From: Anaerolineae bacterium
GTDB lineage: Bacteria > Chloroflexota > Anaerolineae > 4572-78 > J111
Direction: 5' to 3'
Assembly: GCA_020433785.1 (NCBI GenBank)
Contig: JAGRCC010000544.1
Location: forward strand, 1 to 5,266
DNA length: 5,266 bases
The notes beneath the pieces were generated by a model. The model worked only from the letters and a program-made list of their open reading frames with translations, was not told the DNA's origin and did not search any database. The translations under genes and the position numbers were made by a program. This document shows positions 1 to 5,266 of this stretch, piece after piece; position 1 is the first letter of the stretch; each line of letters opens with the position of its first letter.

Positions 1-1274
1 TAGCCGCCCCAGTTGTAGCTGTTGAAGATCGGCGCGGGTGGCTGTTCCCGGCGGATGAACTGAATGGCGTCATACGGCAGCACGGCTTGTTCGGCCTTAA
101 GATTAGCGCCCGGCGTGAGCGGTAGGGCGATTTTAACCAGAGCCGCAATGGCGATTAAGCCCAGTAAGACTGAGTTGAGCACCAGTTTCGGCTGGCGGCT
201 GCGACCGGTAGGAATGGTATTGGCGGCAAACGGCACTTGCTCGTAGCCCCAGGTCTCCCATTGGCGAGTCCAGGCGATATCGGCATAACGGGCCAAGATT
301 GGCGTGGTTACCAGCCCAAATATGGCGATGTTGCGTCCGGCGAACAGCGCCCACATCGTCCACATCGCCACCAAAGCCAGATCGGTCCAATCGGCCTGCC
401 GGCCCGAACGGCCTATCGCGGCTACAATCAGCAGCAGCATGACCGCGAACGGCTGCACGTACACCAGGTGAAAATCAGGGCTTTGCCACTCTTGAATAAA
501 ATCGCGCAGCGCCCCAATCCCAACCGTCTGAAACGGGTAGACCCACATTCGCCAGGTATGCGGGTTGATGACGACCACCGCCAAGCAGATCACCATCACC
601 AGCAGTAAATGCTTAAGCTGGTTCCAACTGAGAACGGGGTCTTCTTGGTGACCGGTGGCCACGTTGGTTACTTCGCCTATCACGTAAGCGACCATCAGCA
701 TAAAACCAATAGCGTAGCCGCCGTGAACATTGACCCACAAAATCATAATCAGCGGCAGCCAGGGCAGCAGGCGTCCATTACGCCGCTTGTAGCGATCCAG
801 CAGATAGGCCGTAATCGCGACCAGTAAAAAGGTGACCATCTGCGGGCGCGCTGCCCAGACAATCGATGAGACAATTGCCCCCAACACCATCGACAGCGCG
901 GCGATGAAAACATTGGCCTCGATCTGCTTCCACACAAACCAAAAAGCCGTCGTCACCAGCGCCGCCAGCGCCAGCGCGACCAGCGCCCAGCCGCCCAACG
1001 CGTACAGACCATACCAAAACACCTGGGCCAGCCAGCCATGATCGATCCAGGGTTGGCCAAATTTAGTGGACGAGAAGGGATCGGTCGTCGGGATGGTCAG
1101 ATGTTCGACGATGTATTGGCCAGAACTGAGATGCCACCAGGTATCGGTATCAGCCGGCACCCGCACGGCCATCGTGAAGATAGCGATAAATAGGATAGCA
1201 ACCAACAAATTGTTGGTTGAAGCTAGATCGAAGGTGCGCTTAGATGGGGCGGTTTGAGTGGAATATGTATTCAT
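1..1274 (-). CDS. Large polytopic membrane protein, GT-C glycosyltransferase-like, function unknown (3' end cut by window edge)
   Basis: I translated this frame by hand: 424 intact codons from the ATG at 1274 run off the left edge at a final TA(n), with no frameshift. An in-frame TGA at 1289-1287 makes this ATG the most upstream start; no clear ribosome binding site precedes it. After a short polar N-terminus there is a membrane segment (about residues 22-38). An extracytoplasmic loop follows, carrying DTDTWWHL (42-49), DPFS (65-68) and W76/D78/H79. About eight more hydrophobic segments lie between residues 85 and 385, with the motifs ARPQM (142-146), NVHGG (182-186), NP (237-238), EWQSPDF (262-268) and RN (314-315). 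A soluble C-terminal region begins near 388 and ends at FNSYNWGGY. I recognise this motif set from large Chloroflexota/Planctomycetota membrane proteins lacking a known function. Acidic residues in the first outer loop suggest the GT-C fold with a lipid-linked sugar donor, which is inference. Family members usually extend roughly 100 residues or more beyond this point. Confidence 0.85.
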   Translation of the reverse strand, partial: MNTYSTQTAPSKRTFDLASTNNLLVAILFIAIFTMAVRVPADTDTWWHLSSGQYIVEHLTIPTTDPFSSTKFGQPWIDHGWLAQVFWYGLYALGGWALVALALAALVTTAFWFVWKQIEANVFIAALSMVLGAIVSSIVWAARPQMVTFLLVAITAYLLDRYKRRNGRLLPWLPLIMILWVNVHGGYAIGFMLMVAYVIGEVTNVATGHQEDPVLSWNQLKHLLLVMVICLAVVVINPHTWRMWVYPFQTVGIGALRDFIQEWQSPDFHLVYVQPFAVMLLLIVAAIGRSGRQADWTDLALVAMWTMWALFAGRNIAIFGLVTTPILARYADIAWTRQWETWGYEQVPFAANTIPTGRSRQPKLVLNSVLLGLIAIAALVKIALPLTPGANLKAEQAVLPYDAIQFIRREQPPAPIFNSYNWGG

Positions 1275-1499
1275 GAGGCGTCTAAATCAAAAAAATCGAT
1301 CAACTACATCAGTTCTATCCCGGACCAGCCGGAACCATAAAGGTTTTTAGACAGAATTAACAGAATTTACAAGGGGCTTAAATGCTATTCTAATCTCATT
1401 AATCTTGTAAATCTTATCCAAATTTCTTGCCCAAAATGCCAGAAGTGGGTTGCCCAAGATATTATCCTACTGAAACGATATCAAGGGTTCGCGAATTCG
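1275..1499. other. Intergenic region between the two membrane-protein genes
   Basis: This 225-bp AT-rich gap separates the stop of the GT87-like gene from the start of the next gene downstream on the minus strand. I see no coding potential or tRNA. It contains the inverted repeat described separately. Read on the minus strand, two weak sigma70-like pairs are visible. One is TTTACA (1411-1406) with TAGCAT 18 bp further on (1387-1382). The other is TTGTAA (1372-1367) with TAAAAA 17 bp further on (1349-1344). Neither is convincing, and both lie within or beside the repeat. The length suggests the downstream gene may have its own promoter rather than being tightly co-transcribed. Confidence 0.5.
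1347..1418. repeat. Imperfect inverted repeat built from 9-nt units (AATCYTGTN type)
   Basis: The left arm holds two near-identical adjacent 9-mers, ACAGAATTA (1351-1359) and ACAGAATTT (1360-1368). The right arm holds three in-phase 9-mers, AATCTCATT (1392-1400), AATCTTGTA (1401-1409) and AATCTTATC (1410-1418, in part degenerate). The arms face each other: ATTTACAAG (1365-1373) is the exact reverse complement of CTTGTAAAT (1404-1412), with 30 nt between them. The pattern resembles the TTTAGACAGGATTAACAGGATTTACAGG-like intergenic elements found scattered in many environmental bacterial genomes; that resemblance is from memory, not from a search. It could form a hairpin in RNA or DNA, but no U-run follows it on either strand, so I do not call it a terminator. 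Confidence 0.55.
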
Positions 1500-2738
1500 T
1501 CAAGGAGCGACCTCTTTTGAGGCGGTCAATTTTTGGTACAGTTCGACACCCAACAGGATAAGCACGAGCGTCCGCACGGCAATCGTAATCGGCAGCAGTT
1601 GGGTTAATCCACGCGATAACATCACCGGCCACTCCAGAAAGTTGATAAAACCCAGCACGATGATAAAGAGAACCGCCTGTTTCTCCCTGAAACTCAGCAG
1701 CAGCAGCGGAATAAGAAAGGTTTGCCACTGCGGACTCCAGCCCTGCGACCATAGAAAAAAAATGACAAAAGTCAGGGTGGTAAAGATAACCGCGTCCAGG
1801 TTGGGATCGGTTAAGGTTTGTGGGCGGATGAAAACAAAGACACCTAACAACCCAAACGGTATTAAGGTCAGCCAGGTAGGTAAGCGAGCCGGATTGTTAA
1901 CCGGCTGACCGGCTTTAGTCGAATCGAAGTGATCGATAAGCGGGCCGAAATTGCCGGTAGTGTCGTTGCCGTCAATGATGGCCCACACCGTTTGGTAAGA
2001 CGATTTACCCGCCTGCGCCCGCAGCGAGGCCAGCGTCTGCTCCGGGTTGATCAGGGCAAAGGGGGCAAAAATCACCAGGCTGATCAGCACGGTCGCGGCG
2101 GCGTATCCCAGCATCGCTTTAAGCCCTTTCAGCCGCCAGACCGTCGCCAACAGCACCGCCGGCAGAAATTTGACCATCGTGCCCAGGCCCAGGGCCAGCG
2201 CCAGCCATTTCGATCGATTCTGCATCAAGGCATAGAGCGCCAGTAAGATAAAAAAAGTGGTCAGGGCATCGAAATTACCCAGCCAGAAGAAAATGGGGAC
2301 AAACAGAGCCGTGTAAATCCAGGCGATGTTAACCGCCCGCACTGGCCCGTGGAGGATGCCAGCCAACCGATACAGCAGTATCAAATTCCCAACCTCGGCC
2401 ACGAGCAGGACAAAGGCCAACAAAACTACGTAATTTTTAAGCTGACCACCGGCCAGGTAAAACACACCAATATTAAGATAAGCAAAAATGGGCGGGAATT
2501 CATACCAGTAGTCCAGATAGGGAAAACAGGGATCGCTGGCGCCGGTAGCGAAGGCGCAGCCGCCGGTCTGGCTCAAGCCGGCCACGTTAAAGTAGTGCTG
2601 GTAATCGCCGTAGGCCATTAGACTGTCGGTGGGAAAAGCCAGCAGCAGCATCAGGCGGCTGGTCAGAAAGAGGATCAAGATAAGCAAAAAATCGACAGTT
2701 TTTGAATAGCGGGACGAACGGCCGGCAGAAGAGTTCAT
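1500..2738 (-). CDS. Polytopic GT-C glycosyltransferase, GT87/DUF2029-like
   Basis: This complete 412-residue protein starts at an ATG at 2738; an in-frame TGA at 2753-2751 rules out a longer start. No clear Shine-Dalgarno sequence is visible. About ten to eleven hydrophobic segments span the protein, beginning near residues 15-35. The first outer loop carries GDYQHY (44-49; D45 is the candidate catalytic acid), a cysteine pair (C61, C71) and YWYEFPP (77-83). Later come GNFDA (154-158), MVKFLP (188-193), a long outer loop (about 231-290) and WSPQWQ (334-339). The early acidic loop motif, the Y-x-[YF]-PP motif and the S-P-Q motif before a late helix are typical of GT87 enzymes. Those enzymes use polyprenyl-phosphate sugars, often mannose, on the outer membrane face. 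The acceptor cannot be read from sequence. Other GT-C families such as GT39 or PIG-M-like enzymes are possible alternatives; the GT-C class is safer than the exact family. The length is normal for the family. Confidence 0.85.
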   Translation of the reverse strand: MNSSAGRSSRYSKTVDFLLILILFLTSRLMLLLAFPTDSLMAYGDYQHYFNVAGLSQTGGCAFATGASDPCFPYLDYWYEFPPIFAYLNIGVFYLAGGQLKNYVVLLAFVLLVAEVGNLILLYRLAGILHGPVRAVNIAWIYTALFVPIFFWLGNFDALTTFFILLALYALMQNRSKWLALALGLGTMVKFLPAVLLATVWRLKGLKAMLGYAAATVLISLVIFAPFALINPEQTLASLRAQAGKSSYQTVWAIIDGNDTTGNFGPLIDHFDSTKAGQPVNNPARLPTWLTLIPFGLLGVFVFIRPQTLTDPNLDAVIFTTLTFVIFFLWSQGWSPQWQTFLIPLLLLSFREKQAVLFIIVLGFINFLEWPVMLSRGLTQLLPITIAVRTLVLILLGVELYQKLTASKEVAP

Positions 2739-2773
2739 ATGGCTGATCGCTCACTGGATGAATGGCTCATCCC

Positions 2774-2804
2774 TTAAGCTTAACCAAATTTTGCCAAAAG
2801 ACAA
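2774..2804 (-). promoter_or_regulatory. Weak sigma70-like promoter candidate for the GT87-like gene, with a TTAAGCTTAA palindrome
   Basis: On the minus strand, TTGTCT (2804-2799) and TAAGCT (2782-2777) are separated by 16 bp, each matching the consensus at four of six positions. The -10-like box sits inside a perfect 10-bp palindrome, TTAAGCTTAA (2774-2783), which could be a small operator or chance in AT-rich DNA. The placement, about 40-65 bp before the ATG at 2738, is sensible. The match is too weak to rely on, and co-transcription from the kinase gene is also possible. Confidence 0.22.
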
Positions 2805-2826
2805 GCACTTCGATAATTATTCTAAA

Positions 2827-2839
2827 GGTGACTGTCACC
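2827..2839 (-). terminator. Perfect 13-bp dyad just after the kinase stop; possible weak terminator
   Basis: GGTGAC and GTCACC flank a single base, forming a perfect dyad that begins six bases past the kinase TAA. In RNA the realistic hairpin is GGTGA-CAG-TCACC, a 5-bp stem with a 3-nt loop. On the minus strand it is followed by TTTAGAATAATTAT, a poor U-tract. A second small stem, CCCG (2852-2849) with CGGG (2841-2838), encloses the stop codon and overlaps the first by two bases. On the plus strand the same dyad is followed within three bases by TTTTT, but no plus-strand gene leads into it. A protein-binding dyad is an equally fair reading. Confidence 0.3.
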
Positions 2840-2845
2840 CGGTTT

Positions 2846-5266
2846 TTACGGGGCAGCCGGCAAATAAATCGTAAAGGTTGTGCCTTCGGCCACTTTACTA
2901 TTTACCCCAATTTGGCCTTTATGATTTTTGACGATGCCGAAAACTTGAGCCAAACCTAAACCCGTACCTCGGCCAACCTCTTTGGTGGTGAAAAACGGGT
3001 CGAAAATATAAGGGAGATGGCCGGGGGAAATGCCTTCGCCCGTATCTTCAACCGTTAGCTTGAACCAATCGCCCGGTTCCATCTCTGAAAACGGCAGCGG
3101 ATCATCTCTATTAAACGTCAACCGGGCCAATCTAAAATGGAGAGCCCCGCCATGAGGCATGGCGTCACGAGCATTTAAGGCCAAATTTATCAGAATTTGT
3201 TGAATTTGATCTGGGTCGGCCAGAACCCAACACGCTTCGGTAGCCATATCTAACGTCAGAGCGATATCCTCCGGCAGAGTGCGCTTCAACAGTTTAGTGA
3301 CCGTCTCATCTATTTGGTCATTGAGCGCAATCGGCTGCTTCTGAATTCTACTTTTTCGGGCAAAATCCAAAATTTGGCGAATCAAATGGGCGGCCCGTTG
3401 GCCTTGCCCGATAATACGCCCCAAGTCTTGTTCGGCCGCGGTCGAAATAGACGGATCGCTCCGCAGCAGCTCGGCATAACCCAAAATGCTAGTCAAAATG
3501 TTATTAAAATCATGGGCGATACCGGCCGCCAACTGCCCGATGGCCTCCATTTTGTGCGTTTGGCGCAACTGCGCTTCTAACTGTTTGCGTTCCGTTATAT
3601 CGCGGATAATTGAAATAGTCTCATCATGACCGGTAGGAACCGTTCGAGCCTCAAAATCTCTGGTGACTCCATGCAGCGTCACCTGATACTCGAAAACCTG
3701 AATTCGACCCGACTGTAAGGCTTTTCTCGTCGCTTGGATCATCAGATCTTTTAAGCTCGATGGGACGGTGTCAGGCAAGTCGTTTACTTTTCTATTGATC
3801 AATTCAGCTACGGGTAAAAACATATCAGCCGGGTTGGGTACTCGAACGTCAATAAAAGTACCGTCACCTTTGCGGCGAATCATAATGTCCGGAATGGCAT
3901 CGAGCAGGGCCTGATTGCGGGCTTCACTCTCGCGCAGCGCGGTTTCGGTCTGTTGGCGATCGATAATCTCCTGCTGAGCTTGTTCAAACAGTCGGGCATT
4001 TTCAACGGCAATAGCCGCGTGATGACCAAGTAGCTGCGCCAATTCCTGTTCTTCCTCTGATAGAAACCGCTCATAACGCGTGTCCCAAACCTCAACCAAA
4101 CCAATGATCTGTTCTTTGACCCTTATGGGCATCATGATTTGTGTTTTTAGACGGGTACTTTGCATGTAGGTTAACTCACTAGGATCGAGCCCTGGTTGAT
4201 TAATACATAACTGTTCGATGTGACCCTTAAGCAGAACCTTTTCGGTGACAGGGTAGTTGGCCAGCTCATACGATGTACCTAACGGCGCCACGGGTAATCG
4301 CTCATCTAGACTATAAGACGCTTTGATGATAATCACCCTGGCTTCGGGCAGCCATTCATGAATAGCACAGCCCTGCATTTCAAGTAGAGAGGCCATCTCT
4401 TTGGCCAGCACGGCCAAAATTTGCGACATGTCTAAACTGGAAGCCAGCGTGGCGCTGGCGGCTTGCAGCGCTATCAACCGGCGGTTAAGTTCCCTATTCA
4501 TATCCTCGGACAACTTCCGTTCGGTCACATCGCGAGCATTACAGATGATACCTTTAATCTCTGGCAGATGGAGCAGGCTGCGACACCGTAATTCTAGATA
4601 AACCCAATTGCCATAGGCCGTTTTAGCGCGAAATTCCGTTTCAAACACCAACTGTGGATCAGCCGGCAGTCGATCCATTTCCTGACGAAAAGAGGTAACA
4701 TCATCGGGATGAACAAAATCAAAGACACTGCGATGCAGAATATCATCAGTTTTATAACCCAGAATCGCTGTTACCGATGGGCTGATATATTGAACAATTC
4801 CTCTAGCAGAAACCGTCCCAAATAGGTCAGTTGATTTTTCAACCATCGCTTGAAAGCGCGTTTCGCTCTGAAGCAGTGCCATCTTCTGCTCATCAACCTT
4901 ATGTTCCAGCGCGATGTTAGTTTGAGCCAACTGCTGAGCTTCGGTTCGAATTTGCTTCAATAACTGCCAATTATGGACAATGGCTCCAACCTGCATGCCG
5001 ATGGCCCCATATAAAAATTCGCTGCTAGGGTCGAAGATTTGAGGGGTAGACCAATTAAGCGTTAATAAGCCAACCCACTGATCGGCCACCCGCAGCGGCA
5101 TCGAAACGATGGCCACAACGCCATACTGGGAGGTCGAGCGCCGTGTATGCTCATCAAGTCTGTCATCGGTCATAGTATTGCTAATAATGAGCGGCTTTTC
5201 AGGTTGAGCTAACCACAATTCATCGATCGAGGAGTAGTTTAACTGCATCCGATATCCGGCCACACC
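2846..5266 (-). CDS. Multi-sensor histidine kinase: (GAF)-PAS-GAF-PAS-HisKA-HATPase_c (5' end beyond window)
   Basis: The frame is open to the right edge, so the true start lies outside. The GTG at 5263 falls inside a GAF domain and is used here only for numbering (805 residues from there). Domains in order are: C-terminal part of a GAF domain (1-105); a coiled-coil linker (105-130); PAS/PAC (133-250, ending RDVTERK); GAF (265-425); PAS/PAC (440-560, ending RDITERK); HisKA (568-640) with phospho-accepting H584 in HDFNN; and HATPase_c (685-803). The ATPase domain has the N box (N693, N697), the G1 box DTGEGI (740-745), the F box FDPFF (754-758) and the G2 box GRGTGLG (764-770), all intact. It should autophosphorylate and pass phosphate to an unseen response regulator. 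No membrane helix or sensor loop is visible, so it is probably cytosolic and senses small ligands, redox state or light through GAF/PAS; the ligand is unknown. It ends just after the kinase core, without the receiver domain often fused to HDFNN kinases. Confidence 0.93.
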   Translation of the reverse strand, partial: GVAGYRMQLNYSSIDELWLAQPEKPLIISNTMTDDRLDEHTRRSTSQYGVVAIVSMPLRVADQWVGLLTLNWSTPQIFDPSSEFLYGAIGMQVGAIVHNWQLLKQIRTEAQQLAQTNIALEHKVDEQKMALLQSETRFQAMVEKSTDLFGTVSARGIVQYISPSVTAILGYKTDDILHRSVFDFVHPDDVTSFRQEMDRLPADPQLVFETEFRAKTAYGNWVYLELRCRSLLHLPEIKGIICNARDVTERKLSEDMNRELNRRLIALQAASATLASSLDMSQILAVLAKEMASLLEMQGCAIHEWLPEARVIIIKASYSLDERLPVAPLGTSYELANYPVTEKVLLKGHIEQLCINQPGLDPSELTYMQSTRLKTQIMMPIRVKEQIIGLVEVWDTRYERFLSEEEQELAQLLGHHAAIAVENARLFEQAQQEIIDRQQTETALRESEARNQALLDAIPDIMIRRKGDGTFIDVRVPNPADMFLPVAELINRKVNDLPDTVPSSLKDLMIQATRKALQSGRIQVFEYQVTLHGVTRDFEARTVPTGHDETISIIRDITERKQLEAQLRQTHKMEAIGQLAAGIAHDFNNILTSILGYAELLRSDPSISTAAEQDLGRIIGQGQRAAHLIRQILDFARKSRIQKQPIALNDQIDETVTKLLKRTLPEDIALTLDMATEACWVLADPDQIQQILINLALNARDAMPHGGALHFRLARLTFNRDDPLPFSEMEPGDWFKLTVEDTGEGISPGHLPYIFDPFFTTKEVGRGTGLGLAQVFGIVKNHKGQIGVNSKVAEGTTFTIYLPAAP

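Noticed and set aside
237..608. Plus-strand open frame of 123 codons, and smaller ones at 64-246, 609-827, 832-1041 and 1066-1257
   Set aside because: These lie antisense to the minus-strand membrane protein at 1-1274, whose frame shows clear family motifs. Their translations are low in complexity and rich in H/Q/R, as expected for shadow frames.
1446..1456. TGGG-TTG-CCCA mini-hairpin as a terminator for the GT87-like gene, with a nearby TTGCCCA direct repeat
   Set aside because: The stem is only 4 bp and no U-run follows on the minus strand. The 7-bp direct repeat is short enough to be chance.
1488..1499. Overlapping palindromes TTCGCGAA and CGAATTCG next to the GT87-like stop codon
   Set aside because: They are 8-bp palindromes without further symmetry or a second copy, so they do not support a regulatory call.
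1462..1752. Minus-strand open frame of 96 codons overlapping the 3' end of the GT87-like gene
   Set aside because: It is a shifted frame inside a well-supported gene, with no recognisable domain and no ribosome binding site.
1929..2246. Plus-strand frames antisense to the GT87-like gene (also 1642-1908 and 2349-2621)
   Set aside because: The opposite strand encodes a continuous multi-membrane protein; the antisense products look like composition artefacts.
2762..2959. Small plus-strand frame crossing the gap between the kinase and GT87-like genes
   Set aside because: Part of it is antisense to the conserved HATPase domain, and it shows no ribosome binding site or domain.
5261..5263. GTG as the start codon of the histidine kinase
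   Set aside because: The frame is open upstream (GGT Gly at 5266-5264), and the protein would begin in the middle of a GAF domain. The gene is better treated as 5'-truncated by the window.
1..5266. A mobile element, CRISPR array, defence island or other novel multi-gene system
   Set aside because: There are no transposase, integrase, nuclease or reverse-transcriptase motifs, no regularly spaced direct repeats of CRISPR length, and no terminal inverted repeats with target duplications. The three genes are all of recognisable families.

Overview
The window looks like ordinary chromosomal sequence from a bacterium of moderate GC, most plausibly a member of the Chloroflexota (Anaerolineae-like). 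This placement is an inference. It rests on the style of the proteins: a soluble GAF/PAS histidine kinase with an HDFNN box, and two large multi-membrane GT-C-type proteins, one with the DxDxWWHL / FNSYNWGGY signature. It also rests on weak or absent Shine-Dalgarno sequences and on an AATCYTGTN-type intergenic repeat. No rRNA, tRNA or other marker gene is present to confirm it.

All three genes lie on the minus strand, so transcription runs from high to low coordinates. The first (5266 to 2846) is a sensor histidine kinase whose 5' end lies beyond the right edge. It has a partial GAF, then PAS, GAF, PAS, HisKA (HDFNN) and HATPase_c domains, with no receiver domain and no response regulator in view. 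A 107-bp gap follows, holding a perfect 13-bp dyad six bases after the kinase stop (possible terminator) and a weak promoter candidate. The second gene (2738 to 1500) is a complete 412-residue polytopic protein resembling GT87/DUF2029 polyprenol-phosphate-sugar-dependent glycosyltransferases. A 225-bp gap then contains an imperfect inverted repeat with a 9-nt internal period. The third gene (1274 to 1) is a large membrane protein of a widespread but uncharacterised GT-C-like family, and its 3' end is cut by the left edge.

The two membrane proteins may both work on the cell surface, transferring sugars from lipid-linked donors on the outer face of the membrane. Nothing ties them to each other biochemically, or to the kinase, beyond shared orientation. 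The plus strand carries no convincing gene. I see no phage, transposon, CRISPR, toxin-antitoxin or defence-system signature, and no evidence of a new multi-gene system. The items most worth a second look are the 9-nt-period repeat and the uncharacterised membrane protein.
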